A DNA stretch of 64,000 nt from NCBI GenBank assembly GCA_025451035.1, contig JANWLE010000037.1, positions 1 to 64,000 on the forward strand, given 5' to 3'. The notes beneath the pieces are model-generated. The model saw only the letters and a program-made list of their open reading frames with translations, was not told the DNA's origin and ran no database searches. Of this stretch, positions 49,377 through 59,258 are shown in pieces (the stretch's first letter is position 1; each line of letters begins with the position of its first letter). Source of the DNA: Solirubrobacteraceae bacterium (lineage in GTDB: Bacteria; Actinomycetota; Thermoleophilia; Solirubrobacterales; Solirubrobacteraceae). The translations under genes and the position numbers were made by a program.

Positions 49377-49510
49377 CAGATCAGCAGTTCCCCACAGCGC
49401 CTGCCGGGCTACTGCGGATGCCGCGCGCCTGATGCGGTAGCAGCGTGTTAGCAAGACCGCATCTCTCAAACATGCAGCCCTCAAGAGCAGTGAGCAGCCG
49501 CGCCCGCAAT

Positions 49511-51343
49511 ATGAGCATCGCATCCGACCTGCCCAGCCCCCGTACCGAGCCGCATAACGGCGCGCAGACGCTCGGGAGCATGATTCTCGCGGCCGCCCGG
49601 CGCGGCTCGAGTGTGGCTATGAGCTTCCCCGCAGACGGGCACACGGTTTTCCTTTCCTACGCCGAACTGGGTGTCATCGCGGGTGAAATCGCGCGGGGCC
49701 TGATCGCCCTCGGCGTGCGCTCGGGGGAGCACGTCGCGATCCTGTGTTCCACCCGCGCGGAGTGGGCGCTCACCGACTATGGCTGTTTGTGCGCGGGCAC
49801 AGTCGTCGTGCCGATCTACCACACAAACTCGCCGGAGGAGTGCGCGTATGTGCTTGGCCACTCAGAGAGCAAGGTCGTCTTCTGCGAGGACGCAGCCCAA
49901 GCGGCGAAGGTCGCCCAGGTTCGCGGCGAGCTCAAGCAGCTCGAGCATGTCGTTGTGATCGACGGCGAAGCCCCAGACGCGATAACCCTGCTCGAGCTGC
50001 GTCGGCGCGGCAGAGACATTCCGCGGGAGCGGGTGTACGCGCGGGTGGACGAGGTCGACCCTGACGATGTGGCCACGCTCGTGTACACCTCCGGCACGAC
50101 TGGACCGCCGAAGGGTTGCTTGTTGACGCACGCGAGCGTGCTGTTCACGGTCAGGGCGTACGCAGAGCGGCTTCAGCTCGACGACAGCCATTCCCTCTAC
50201 CAGTTCCTGCCGCTCGCGCATGTGCTTGCGCGTGTCGCGCAGTTTGTGATCCTCGAGGTCGGCGCGCAAGTCACCTTCTGGGGCGGAGAGCCGAAGCTGA
50301 TCGTGCAGGAGCTCGCGCTGGCCGAACCAACGCATTTCCCGGCGGTGCCCCGTATCTACGAGAAGATCCACGCGACCGTGATCGGTCGGGTCGAGGACGG
50401 GTCCGCCCTGCAGCGCATGCTGTTCAAGCGTGCGCTCACGCAGGCGCGCGCGGTCCGCCGCCGCCGCGAACAGGGTGGCTCCCCCGGCCCGATCGAGCTA
50501 GCCCGCCACTGGCTCGCCGACATCCTTGTGCTATCGAAGGTGCGCGCGCTCTTCGGCCCGCGTCTACGCGTGGCGCTGGTCGGCGCGGCTCCGGTCGCGG
50601 GGGAGCTGCTCGAGTTCTTCGACGCATGCGGGGTGAAGGTACTGGAGGGCTATGGGCTGACCGAGAGTTGCGCCGCGGCAACGCTCAACACGCCCTCTGA
50701 GCTTCGCCTGGGCAGCGTCGGCCGCCCGCTGCCGGGGACCGAGGTGAGGATCGCCTCAGATGGCGAGATCCTGCTGCGGGGACCGAACATCTTTACCGGC
50801 TACTACAAGAACCCCGGTGCCACGCGTGAGGCGATCGACGCCGACGGCTGGCTGGCTACCGGTGATCTGGGGATGATCACCGACGAGGGCTATCTGCTGG
50901 TGACCGGCCGTAAGAAGGATCTGATCATCACCTCGAGCGGCAAGAACATCACGCCGGTGAACATCGAGAACGCGCTGCGAGACACGCGCTGGATCTCAGA
51001 GGCGGTGGTGTACGGCGACAGGCGCCCTTATCTGGTGGCGCTGGTCACGCTCGACCGCGACGAGCAGGTCAAGCTGGCAGAGCGTCTGGGGATCATGCCG
51101 ACGATGGATGTGATCGCGCACGACGAGCGTGTCCACGCCACGCTGCAACAGGACCTTGACAGTGTCAACGCGCGGCTGGCACGCATCGAACAGATCAAGC
51201 GCTTCGCAGTCCTCGACCATGAGCTCAGCCAGGACACCGGTGAGCTCACCTCGACGCTGAAGGTCAAGCGCGCGGTGGTCTATGAACGCTATGCGGAGGT
51301 GTTCGATGGGCTGTACCGTGAGCAGACGGCGGGCGCCCGGTAG
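49511..51343 (+). CDS. Long-chain acyl-CoA synthetase (AMP-binding)
   Basis: An ANL-superfamily ligase that activates fatty acids as acyl-AMP and then acyl-CoA. From ATG 49511 the product is 610 residues. It shows ATLVYTSGTTGPPKGCLLTH (phosphate loop), VLEGYGLTESCAAATLNTP (A5), TGDLGMITDEGYLLVTGRKK (A7/A8 hinge) and SSGKNITPVNIENAL. It resembles FadD15-type enzymes. In-frame starts at 49445 (GTG) and 49472 (ATG) are possible; none has a clear ribosome-binding site. It diverges from thrS. The substrate chain length cannot be told from sequence. Confidence 0.88.
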   Translation: MSIASDLPSPRTEPHNGAQTLGSMILAAARRGSSVAMSFPADGHTVFLSYAELGVIAGEIARGLIALGVRSGEHVAILCSTRAEWALTDYGCLCAGTVVVPIYHTNSPEECAYVLGHSESKVVFCEDAAQAAKVAQVRGELKQLEHVVVIDGEAPDAITLLELRRRGRDIPRERVYARVDEVDPDDVATLVYTSGTTGPPKGCLLTHASVLFTVRAYAERLQLDDSHSLYQFLPLAHVLARVAQFVILEVGAQVTFWGGEPKLIVQELALAEPTHFPAVPRIYEKIHATVIGRVEDGSALQRMLFKRALTQARAVRRRREQGGSPGPIELARHWLADILVLSKVRALFGPRLRVALVGAAPVAGELLEFFDACGVKVLEGYGLTESCAAATLNTPSELRLGSVGRPLPGTEVRIASDGEILLRGPNIFTGYYKNPGATREAIDADGWLATGDLGMITDEGYLLVTGRKKDLIITSSGKNITPVNIENALRDTRWISEAVVYGDRRPYLVALVTLDRDEQVKLAERLGIMPTMDVIAHDERVHATLQQDLDSVNARLARIEQIKRFAVLDHELSQDTGELTSTLKVKRAVVYERYAEVFDGLYREQTAGAR

Positions 51344-51346
51344 ACG

Positions 51347-52222
51347 CTAGACGGCCAGCCAAAGGGCGTCGTCGCCTAGTGGCACGCGCCTTGCCACACC
51401 CTCGCTGGCGAGCTCGACGAGCGCGCCCTCCACCGCGTCGCGGTCCGGCTCGTCGTTGCCGACGGCCATGATCGCCGCCACCTCCTGCGTGACGAGCCCC
51501 GCGGGGAAGCGCTCGAGCGCGGCCAGCGGCGTCTGCGGCGGCTGCAGGCGCTCGAGCGAAGGGTCAAGGTTCGCAATCAACACATCGTACGCCTGCACAG
51601 GCTGGAAGCCTCCGGCCTCCAGCCGCGTATCGTCTCGCTGGAGCACGAGCGAAGGAGCGGTGTAGCGGACCGGACCGTCTGTTTGGGCGGTCTTGCCCTG
51701 CAGCTCGGCGGGGCTGCTCGCGGCGGTGCGCGCCAGCTGGCGATCGGCCTGGTAGGCGGCGCTCACCCGCTCGTCCTGTAGCGTGTCGATGACCGCTTGC
51801 GCGTCGAGCCCCGGGACGCGGGCGAGCGCCCGGGCGATGTCGCGGGGCTCGTCGAGGAGGAGCGTGGTGGTGAACCAGGCGATCTGCAGCGCCCTGAACG
51901 CCTCGTCCTCACGGGCGGGATCGAGCAGCCTGGTGGCGACGATCGCGCGGCACGCGAGCGCAGTCCCGATGATGCGCTCTCGGGGCTCGGTCGCGAACGG
52001 CATTCCGTAGCGGCGGCGGTAGCGCATGTAGCCGCGTGTAGCGCGCACTGGCGTATAGCCCCGCTCGATGTATTGCTCGGCGCTCTCTGTGAGCCCGATC
52101 GTGACGAGCCGCCAGTCGAGCTGGGCGCCGTAGCGCCACTTCAGGACCGCGATCGCCGGACTCGCCGAATACGCCCATGGGCACCCCGGGTCGGTGAAGT
52201 GAGTGATCTCGATCTTTGCCAC
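51347..52222 (-). CDS. DsbA/FrnE-fold protein with CPWA motif and C-terminal extension
   Basis: A 291-residue thioredoxin-superfamily protein opening KIEITHFTDPGCPWAYSASP. The family active site is usually CPWC; here the second Cys is Ala, so classical dithiol oxidoreductase activity is unlikely and a GST-kappa or isomerase-like role is more plausible. The helical insert lies about residues 60-165. The last 65 residues (ALERFPAGLVTQEVAAIM to GVARRVPLGDDALWLAV) look like a small winged-helix-type domain. GTG 52222 has TATAGT exactly 6 nt upstream. The function is unknown. Confidence 0.72.
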   Translation of the reverse strand: MAKIEITHFTDPGCPWAYSASPAIAVLKWRYGAQLDWRLVTIGLTESAEQYIERGYTPVRATRGYMRYRRRYGMPFATEPRERIIGTALACRAIVATRLLDPAREDEAFRALQIAWFTTTLLLDEPRDIARALARVPGLDAQAVIDTLQDERVSAAYQADRQLARTAASSPAELQGKTAQTDGPVRYTAPSLVLQRDDTRLEAGGFQPVQAYDVLIANLDPSLERLQPPQTPLAALERFPAGLVTQEVAAIMAVGNDEPDRDAVEGALVELASEGVARRVPLGDDALWLAV

Positions 52223-52228
52223 CAGAGC

Positions 52229-52234
52229 ACTATA
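52229..52234 (-). promoter_or_regulatory. -10 element of the DsbA-fold gene (leaderless)
   Basis: TATAGT on the minus strand, then six bases, then GTG. This is the same hexamer and spacing as the VIT gene. Confidence 0.6.
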
Positions 52235-52268
52235 CGAACGCGTTTTTGGGCGCCCCGGTGAAACGCCG

Positions 52269-54440
52269 CTACTGCGGGTCGACGTCGACGCTGAAATGGA
52301 CGCTCGCGTGCTGGCGTTCCTTGCAGGTGGCACTTATCGCCCGGTCGATGAGGCCGACGGCCGCGGCGCGGTCTTTGGCCTTCACCACCAGTGTCTGCCG
52401 CTCCCGTCCGCGCAGGCGAAACAGCGCGGCGGGCCCGAGCACGTTGAGCTCGCTCGAGCAAATCCGCTTGCGCATTGCGTTCGCCGCGGCGCTCGCGCGC
52501 TCGCTCTCGAGCGCAGAGCAGATGATCCTGATCAGGTGACTGAACGGCGGGTAGGACAGCTCGCGGCGACGCTCGAGCTCCCCGGCGAGGAATGTGTCGC
52601 TGTCGTGGCTGGCCGCGAACAGGATCGCGCGGGCCTCCGGGGCGGTGCTCTGCACCAGTACTCTGCCCTCCCCTTTGCGTCCGACGCGTCCGGCTAGCTG
52701 CGCGATCAAAGCGAATGTGCGCTCCTCGGCGCGAAAGTCGGGGAAGCGCAGCGTGGCGTCTGCGTCGAGCACGACCCCGAGCGCGATATCGGCGAAGTCG
52801 TGCCCCTTGGCGACCATCTGGGTGCCGATCAGCACACCCGACTCGGCCTGCTCGAAGGCCCTGAGCAGAGCGCCGATGCCGCCGTCCCGCTCGCTGGCGA
52901 GGGCGACATCGGCGTCGAGACGAAACACCTTGAAGCCGTCGCGGCCGAGCACCGCCTCGAGCTCGTGCTGCATCTGCTCGGTGCCGACGCCGTGGCGCGC
53001 CACCGAGGCCGAGCCGCAGCGGCAACGCAGCGGCACGCCCTCGCGATGACCGCAGTGATGGCAGGCGATAAAGCCGGATGCGCGATGGAGCACGAGCGCG
53101 ACATCGCACTGCGGGCAGCCCCACACCCAGCCGCATGTACGGCAGGAGAGGAAGTTCGACCAGCCGCGGCGGTTCAGCAGGACGATCGCCTTTGACCGTG
53201 CCCGGCGCACGTCGGCGAGCGCCTGCACTGTCAACGGGTGCAGGGCGTGGGCGCTGTGGCGCATGTCGAGGATCTGAACGCGCGGCAGCGCTCGCCCGTC
53301 GATGCGGCTTGTGAGCCGCAGGCGGGGAGCTGAGTGGTAGCTCTCGGCGCGAGGCGTTGCGCTGCCCATCAGTAGCAGCGCGCCGGCTCGCTGGGCACGT
53401 GCCGCGGCAACCTCGCGGGCGTCGTAGCGAGGGTCTCCTTCGTGCTTGTAGGAGGCGTCGTGCTCCTCGTCCAGCACGATCAGTCCCAATTTCTCGATCG
53501 GCGCGAATACCGCTGAGCGAGGCCCGACACAGACCCGTGCTTCGCCGGAGCGCAACCTGCGCCACTCGTCGTAGCGTTCCCCGATGCCGAGGCGGGAGTG
53601 CAGCACGGCGACCGTGTCGCCGAAACGTGCCTGAAAACGCCCCACTATCTGCGGGGTCAGCCCGATCTCGGGGACCATCACGATCGCGCCGCGCCCGCTC
53701 TCGAGCGCCTCCGCGGCCGCCCGCAGATATATCTCCGTCTTGCCGGACCCGGTTATCCCGTGCAGCAGTCGTTGAGCGTAGGCGCCCGCCGTGAGCGCCG
53801 CCGATAGATCCTCCAGAACGACTTGCTGTTCTGTGCTCAGCTGCGGTGGGGCGGCGCTCTGCACACCTACGGGCAGGTGGCTGGGCCGCCGCGCCACGGC
53901 GCGGCGCTCCAAAGTGAGCAGGCCCCTGTCGGCCAGGCGCCGCAGCGACGCGTGCCCGCACGGCATGATCGCCGCCGCCAGTGGGCCGTCGATCAGCACC
54001 TGCAGCGTCGAGATCTGCCCGTCGGTCAGGCGTGGCCTCAGCGGTTCGGTGGCGCTCACGGCGCGTCTTCCGCTATCGGTCAGCTGCGCCGTCAGACGGG
54101 ATAGTGGCTTGGTCCCTCGCGTCAACCCTGGGGGCAGCATCAGGTTCAGTGCGCGGGCGGTGGTGGAGCAGTACTCGGCCGCGATCCATGCGGCGAGCTC
54201 CACGAGTTCGGCCGGGACCGACACTCCCATCGCTCGCCGCGGCTCGAGCAGCCGGGCCTGGTCTATCTCGCTGTGGTCGGACAGGCCGACGACGACGCCG
54301 AGCGCCTGGCGCCTGGCGAAAGGTACCTGCAGCAGCGAGCCGACACGCACATCGGTGAGCTCGCCGGTGAGCTTGTAGTCGAACGGGCCGCGCAGCGCGC
54401 GGGTGCTCTTCAGGGGCTCTACCTGAGCGATTGACGGCAT
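52269..54440 (-). CDS. priA: Primosomal protein N' (PriA helicase)
   Basis: PriA recognises stalled forks and reloads the replisome. The 723-residue product keeps the 3'-DNA-binding N-domain (LRGPFDYKLTGELTDVRVGS), Walker A LLHGITGSGKTEIYLRA, the DEEH box LIVLDEEHDASYKHE, and GSATPRAESYHS. Its zinc cluster spans CRTCGWVWGCPQC and CHHCGHREGVPLRCRCG. Motif VI reads QLAGRVGRKGEGR. Helicase motifs appear intact, unlike the degenerate PriA of mycobacteria. ATG 54440 is clear. It lies 83 nt downstream of metK. Confidence 0.94.
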   Translation of the reverse strand: MPSIAQVEPLKSTRALRGPFDYKLTGELTDVRVGSLLQVPFARRQALGVVVGLSDHSEIDQARLLEPRRAMGVSVPAELVELAAWIAAEYCSTTARALNLMLPPGLTRGTKPLSRLTAQLTDSGRRAVSATEPLRPRLTDGQISTLQVLIDGPLAAAIMPCGHASLRRLADRGLLTLERRAVARRPSHLPVGVQSAAPPQLSTEQQVVLEDLSAALTAGAYAQRLLHGITGSGKTEIYLRAAAEALESGRGAIVMVPEIGLTPQIVGRFQARFGDTVAVLHSRLGIGERYDEWRRLRSGEARVCVGPRSAVFAPIEKLGLIVLDEEHDASYKHEGDPRYDAREVAAARAQRAGALLLMGSATPRAESYHSAPRLRLTSRIDGRALPRVQILDMRHSAHALHPLTVQALADVRRARSKAIVLLNRRGWSNFLSCRTCGWVWGCPQCDVALVLHRASGFIACHHCGHREGVPLRCRCGSASVARHGVGTEQMQHELEAVLGRDGFKVFRLDADVALASERDGGIGALLRAFEQAESGVLIGTQMVAKGHDFADIALGVVLDADATLRFPDFRAEERTFALIAQLAGRVGRKGEGRVLVQSTAPEARAILFAASHDSDTFLAGELERRRELSYPPFSHLIRIICSALESERASAAANAMRKRICSSELNVLGPAALFRLRGRERQTLVVKAKDRAAAVGLIDRAISATCKERQHASVHFSVDVDPQ

Positions 54441-54523
54441 CGAGAAGGTAAGGCCCGCCCGTGCGTGATTCGAGGGCCTTCGGAAATGGACCGCGGGATC
54501 ACGCGCCCGCAGGAGTATCTACT

Positions 54524-55765
54524 CTAGATCGCCTGCCGGACCGCATCGTCGAGGCCGGCGGCCTCGCGCAATGCGCTCACCTTGTCGGTCCTCTCCCACG
54601 TGAAGTCGTGGTCGTCGCGACCGAAGTGGCCGTACGCGGCGGTCTTCTGGTAGATCGGCCGGTGCAGCTTCAGCTCCTCGCGGAAAGACCCGGGACGCAG
54701 ATCGAAGTTCTCCTCGACTAGCTTGGCGATCTGGGCACGCCCGATCTTCTCGGTCCCGAACGTCTCGACCATGACCGACACGGGGTGCGCCACCCCGATC
54801 GCGTACGCAACCTGGATTTCGGCCCGGTCGGCAAGACCGGCGGCGACAATGTTCTTGGCCACCCAGCGGGCGGCGTAGGCGGCGGAGCGGTCCACCTTCG
54901 ACGGGTCCTTGCCGGAGAAGGCGCCGCCACCATGCCTGGCCATGCCGCCATAGGTGTCCACGATGATCTTGCGCCCAGTCAGGCCGCAGTCGCCCATCGG
55001 GCCGCCGATCACGAAGCGACCGGTCGGGTTGACGAGGAAGTTCTTGAGCAGCTTCTTCTCGTCGTAGAGCTCGGTCGGCAGGACCGGTCGCAGTACGTGC
55101 TCGAGGAGATCTGGCTTGATCAGCGTCTCGGGGTCGATGCCGTCCGCGTGCTGGGTGGAGATCAAGATCTTCTCAACCTCCACAGGGCGACCGTCCAGAT
55201 AGCGGACCGTCACCTGGGTCTTGCCGTCGGGACGAAGGTAAGGCAACACCTCCGCCTTGCGAACCTCCGCCAAGCGCTTTGACAGCTTGTGCGCAAGCGA
55301 GATCGGCAGCGGCATCAGCTCCTCGGTCTCGTTCGTGGCGTACCCGAACATCATTCCCTGGTCGCCCGCCCCGGCGATGTCGAGCTCATCTTCGTCAGCC
55401 GGGTCGTGGCGGGTCTCATAGGCGGTGTCGACGCCTTGGGCGATGTCTGGCGACTGCTTGTCGATCGCGTTGATGACTGCGCAGGTGTCGCAGTCAAAGC
55501 CGAAGGTGGCGTTGTCGTAGCCGACCATCCTGACCGTCTCGCGCGCCACTTCCTGGATGTCAACGTAGGTGGAAGTCGAGATCTCGCCGGAGACGACGAT
55601 CAGTCCTGTGTTGACAAGCGTCTCGCAGGCAACACGTCCGTATGGGTCCTCACGCAGGACGGCGTCGAGCACCCCGTCGGAGATCTGATCGGCGATCTTG
55701 TCCGGGTGTCCCTCGGTCACCGACTCCGAGGTGAACAGGAACTCGTTGTCAGAAAGCTGTGTCAT
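54524..55765 (-). CDS. metK: S-adenosylmethionine synthetase
   Basis: MetK makes SAM from methionine and ATP. The 413-residue product has [20 protein letters not shown] near the N-terminus, [20 protein letters not shown], the phosphate loop [20 protein letters not shown] and the C-terminal [18 protein letters not shown] 55765 is the family start. Only 63 bp separate it from der and no SAM riboswitch is recognisable there. Confidence 0.97.
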   Translation of the reverse strand: MTQLSDNEFLFTSESVTEGHPDKIADQISDGVLDAVLREDPYGRVACETLVNTGLIVVSGEISTSTYVDIQEVARETVRMVGYDNATFGFDCDTCAVINAIDKQSPDIAQGVDTAYETRHDPADEDELDIAGAGDQGMMFGYATNETEELMPLPISLAHKLSKRLAEVRKAEVLPYLRPDGKTQVTVRYLDGRPVEVEKILISTQHADGIDPETLIKPDLLEHVLRPVLPTELYDEKKLLKNFLVNPTGRFVIGGPMGDCGLTGRKIIVDTYGGMARHGGGAFSGKDPSKVDRSAAYAARWVAKNIVAAGLADRAEIQVAYAIGVAHPVSVMVETFGTEKIGRAQIAKLVEENFDLRPGSFREELKLHRPIYQKTAAYGHFGRDDHDFTWERTDKVSALREAAGLDDAVRQAI

Positions 55766-55828
55766 GGCGCGAAAGTGGGCTCCTGGCTGGCTTAGAGAAG
55801 TCGAGGAAGTCTAGGGGAATCGACTTCG

Positions 55829-57256
55829 TTAGCGCGGAGTCGTCGCTGCCTGAACCTGCCCTGTGGTCGACTCGGAGGAGTCGCTGGCTGCCTCGGCGAG
55901 CGTCGACCGGCCGACCGGCCGCGGCTTTGTACTTTCCCGTCCACGCTGGCCACGCTCGACGAAATCGACGATCAGCGGCACACCATCCATCCCGTATCGG
56001 GCCCGCAGGCGGTTCTCGATGAAGTACGCGTAGTCGCGCGTCACCCGCGCGCGCGAGTTGACCTGGATCGCAAACCTTGGCGGCCGCTCGCCGATCTGCG
56101 TCATGTAGATCAGCTTGAGGCGATGCTGGGAGGAGCCGCTGCGCGTGCCGATCGGGGGCTGGCGGACCTGCACTGTCTCGGCGAGGAAGCGGTTCAGCTC
56201 GGGGGTCGGAACGCGCCCGCTCATGCGATCGCCGAGCGCGATGACCTCGGAGAGTACCCGCGAGATGTGGCGGCCGGTCTTCGCGCTGGCGGTCAAAACT
56301 CTCGGGCGCAGCCGGAGCTTGTCGTTGACCTTCGCGCGCTCGTGCTCGAGCTCCTTCTCGCCGCCTTCGGTCAGATCCCACTTGTTCAACACGATTGCGG
56401 TCGCGCAGCCGACTTTCATCGCCAGATCGGCGACACGCAGATCCTGCGTGGTGACGCCGTCGACGGCGTCACAGACCACGAGCGCAACGTCGGCGCGCTC
56501 GGCCGCGCGGCGCGAGCGCAGCGCGGTGTAGTACTCCACCGAGTCGGCTACCTTCGCGGAGCGGCGTATGCCGGCGGTGTCGACCAAGACGAGCTCGCGC
56601 CCCTGCACCTGCAGGGGCGTGTCGATCGCGTCGCGTGTCGTGCCTGCGACATCCGAGACGATCACCCGCTCGGAGCCGAGGAAACTGTTGACGAGCGATG
56701 ACTTTCCCACGTTCGGCCTACCGATCACGGCGAGGCGGATCGATCCCAGGTCAAGCTCGTCCTCTCCGGGCGGCAGTAGCTGCACAATCATGTCCAGCAG
56801 GTCCCCGGACCCCAGCCCCTGCGTGGCTGAGACGGGGATCGGCTCGCCGAGGCCGAGCCGGTGAAACTCAGCGGAGAGCGACAGATCCGCGACGCCGTCG
56901 ATCTTGTTCGCGGCGACGATCACCGGCAGCGGGGAGCGGCGCAATAGGTCGGCCATCTCCTCATCCCCTGGCCTGACCCCCGCGCGGGCGTCGACAACGA
57001 GCACCACGACTTGCGCTTCGGCCAGGCCGGCGCGCGCCTGATCGCGAATCGAGCCCGACAGCGGGTCCTCGTCCTGGAAGTCGACGCCTCCGGTGTCGAT
57101 CAGCTTGAAACGGCGGCCGTTCCATTCACAGTCGAGCTCCTTACGGTCACGCGTCACGCCCGGGCGCTCGTGCACGACCGTCTCGCGGCTGCCGGTGAGC
57201 CGGTTGATCAGCGAGGACTTGCCAACGTTTGGATAGCCGACGACAGCGACCTTCAT
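55829..57256 (-). CDS. der: Ribosome-assembly GTPase Der (EngA)
   Basis: A double-GTPase needed for 50S maturation; 475 residues. G-domain 1: [30 protein letters not shown]-domain 2: [33 protein letters not shown]. The KH-like domain ([20 protein letters not shown]) is followed by a polar tail of about 40 residues ending [12 protein letters not shown] 57256 puts the P-loop at the usual position; the in-frame TTG 57295 overlaps the cmk stop (TTGA) and is an alternative start. Confidence 0.95.
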   Translation of the reverse strand: MKVAVVGYPNVGKSSLINRLTGSRETVVHERPGVTRDRKELDCEWNGRRFKLIDTGGVDFQDEDPLSGSIRDQARAGLAEAQVVVLVVDARAGVRPGDEEMADLLRRSPLPVIVAANKIDGVADLSLSAEFHRLGLGEPIPVSATQGLGSGDLLDMIVQLLPPGEDELDLGSIRLAVIGRPNVGKSSLVNSFLGSERVIVSDVAGTTRDAIDTPLQVQGRELVLVDTAGIRRSAKVADSVEYYTALRSRRAAERADVALVVCDAVDGVTTQDLRVADLAMKVGCATAIVLNKWDLTEGGEKELEHERAKVNDKLRLRPRVLTASAKTGRHISRVLSEVIALGDRMSGRVPTPELNRFLAETVQVRQPPIGTRSGSSQHRLKLIYMTQIGERPPRFAIQVNSRARVTRDYAYFIENRLRARYGMDGVPLIVDFVERGQRGRESTKPRPVGRSTLAEAASDSSESTTGQVQAATTPR

Positions 57257-57291
57257 CTGACCAGTATGACCGGGCGCTGGCTTGGCGCCAC

Positions 57292-57918
57292 TCAACCCCC
57301 GTCTGCCGCGTTCTGGGCGAGCGCCACGATTCGCTCGACGACCTCGCGCACGTCCACGTCGCTCGTGTCGATACCCACCGCGTCCTCAGCGGCCCGCAGC
57401 GGGCTGTGCTGCCGCGTGGAGTCGCGCTCGTCACGCCTGGCCTGCTCGGCGAGGATGAGCTCTGCCTCGGCGCCGAGCTCGCTCGCTCTCCGACGAGCCC
57501 GCTCCGCGGGGGATGCGGTGAGATACACCTTCAGCGCGGCGTCGGGTGCAACGACCGTCCCGATGTCGCGTCCCTCGGCGACCCAGTCGCCGCGGGCGAG
57601 CAGCTCGCGCTGCTTGGCGACCAGCTCCTCGCGGACGGCCTGGTCAGCGGCGACACGCGAGGCCCACTCGGAGACCTCTGGGGAGCGGATCTCCTCGGTC
57701 ACGTCGCGGCCATCGAGCAGGACGCGTGCGTCGGTCAGCTCGATCTGGGCCTCGCGCGCCAGCTCCCCTGACGCCCGCGCAGGCTCGTGCAACTTCAGCA
57801 GCCCAACACACCGGTACATCGCGCCGCTGTCCAGATAGGTGAAGCCAAGCCTTTGTGCGAGGGCGCGGGCGACAGTGGACTTGCCGGCGCCGGCCGGACC
57901 GTCGATCGCGATCACCAT
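57292..57918 (-). CDS. cmk: Cytidylate kinase
   Basis: CMP/dCMP kinase; 208 residues from ATG 57918. The P-loop [19 protein letters not shown] opens the protein. [31 protein letters not shown] and [20 protein letters not shown] follow. An in-frame TTG at 57984 would add 22 residues and overlap aroA by 32 nt; the ATG fits the family better. It lies between aroA and der, a common actinobacterial order. Confidence 0.94.
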   Translation of the reverse strand: MVIAIDGPAGAGKSTVARALAQRLGFTYLDSGAMYRCVGLLKLHEPARASGELAREAQIELTDARVLLDGRDVTEEIRSPEVSEWASRVAADQAVREELVAKQRELLARGDWVAEGRDIGTVVAPDAALKVYLTASPAERARRRASELGAEAELILAEQARRDERDSTRQHSPLRAAEDAVGIDTSDVDVREVVERIVALAQNAADGG

Positions 57919-57952
57919 CGCTTTGCGGATCTTGGTCGTGACCTGTGCGGCT

Positions 57953-59248
57953 TCACCTGAGGAGTCCTCGTATGTCTCGCTCAAAGCCCGGGTAGGAGAC
58001 TGCTGCGCAATCCATGCCGTTGACCTGGACCCCCTCGCGTGAGGCCAGCCCCGCCACGGCGCCCATCATCGCCAGGCGGTGGTCACCATGAGCGTCGATC
58101 ACGCCGCCGGGTAGGCCGCCTGAGCCGCGAACGACGAACCCGTCATCGGTCGCCTCGATATCCGCGCCTAGGCCACGCAACCCTTGCACGACCGTTGTGA
58201 TCCTGTCTGACTCCTTGACGCGCAGCTCCTGCGCTCCCCGGACGATGGTCTCCCCCTCGGCGAAGCAGCCGAGAAGCGCCACGAGCGGCAGCTCGTCGAT
58301 CGCCGCCGGCACCTCCTCGGGGGTCACGACGGTCCCCTCGAGCGCGCCCGCGGCTACGTCGAGGTCGCTGGTTGGCTCTTGGCCGCACAGTTCACCCGGC
58401 TCCTCCTCGAACTCGCCGATCACGATCCCCTGCATGCGCCGGAGGATCCGCAGGAAACCGGTCCTGGTCCAGTTCACCGAGACGTCTTTGATGAGCAGGC
58501 GCGAGCCCGCTATCAGCACGCCGGCGGTGATCATGAAGGCGGCGGAGCTCGGGTCTCCCGGCACCACGACCTCATCGAGCACGAGCTCATCGGTGTTGGT
58601 CACGGTCACGTGACGCCCATGGCGGTGAATGCTTACCCCGGCACGCAGCAGCATCCGCTCGGTGTGATCGCGGCTGAGCGATGGCTCACCGACGGTGGTC
58701 GTGCCGTCAGCGGTCAACCCCGCCAGCAGCACACAGGACTTCACCTGGGCGCTTGCAACCGGCAGCTCGTAGGAGATCGAGTGCAGGCGTTTGCCGCTGA
58801 TCGTCAGTGGCACGAAGCGCCCTTCGGTCTCCGCCAGCTCCGCGCCCATGAGCCGCAGTGGTATCGCCACCCTGTCGACCGGCCGGCGGCGGATCGACTC
58901 GTCCCCGTCGAGCGAGAATCTCCGCCCGTCCTGTGCCGCGAGCCATCCGGGCAGCAAGCGCAGCAGGGTCCCGCAGTTACCGACGTCGATCGTCCCTTCC
59001 GGTTCGTGTGCGTCGCGCAGGCCCGTGCCTCGCATGACGATTTCGCCGTCGTGCACCTCCACGAGCGCGCCGAGGTCGTGCACGGCCTGCAGGGTCGAGT
59101 TGGTATCCGCGGCGTGTAGGTAGTTGTGGATCCGCACCGGCTCTGAGGCCATCGCGCCGAGCAGCGCGGCGCGGTGCGATATCGACTTGTCGGCCGGCGG
59201 CGTGAGCGCGCCGGCGAGCTTGGCGGCGGGTTCGAAACGCACGTTCAT
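57953..59248 (-). CDS. aroA: EPSP synthase (3-phosphoshikimate 1-carboxyvinyltransferase)
   Basis: The sixth shikimate-pathway step. The 431-residue product shows PADKSISHRAALLGAMA, GNCGTLLRLLPGWLAA (where many enzymes read GNAGT), DESIRRRPVDRVAIPLRLMG, ASAQVKSCVLLAGL, LRVKESDRITTV and DHRLAMMGAVAGLAS. ATG 59248 is chosen as the family start, 10 nt after the tyrA stop. The Ala-to-Cys change in the PEP/glyphosate loop is notable but its effect is unknown. Confidence 0.95.
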   Translation of the reverse strand: MNVRFEPAAKLAGALTPPADKSISHRAALLGAMASEPVRIHNYLHAADTNSTLQAVHDLGALVEVHDGEIVMRGTGLRDAHEPEGTIDVGNCGTLLRLLPGWLAAQDGRRFSLDGDESIRRRPVDRVAIPLRLMGAELAETEGRFVPLTISGKRLHSISYELPVASAQVKSCVLLAGLTADGTTTVGEPSLSRDHTERMLLRAGVSIHRHGRHVTVTNTDELVLDEVVVPGDPSSAAFMITAGVLIAGSRLLIKDVSVNWTRTGFLRILRRMQGIVIGEFEEEPGELCGQEPTSDLDVAAGALEGTVVTPEEVPAAIDELPLVALLGCFAEGETIVRGAQELRVKESDRITTVVQGLRGLGADIEATDDGFVVRGSGGLPGGVIDAHGDHRLAMMGAVAGLASREGVQVNGMDCAAVSYPGFERDIRGLLR

Positions 59249-59258
59249 CCGCGAGCCC

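Noticed and set aside
52141-53961. 606-residue frame on the minus strand inside priA
   Set aside because: An extremely Arg/Ala-rich shadow frame of priA with no recognisable domain.
55766-55828. SAM riboswitch before metK
   Set aside because: The gap is only 63 nt and no conserved SAM-aptamer pattern is visible.
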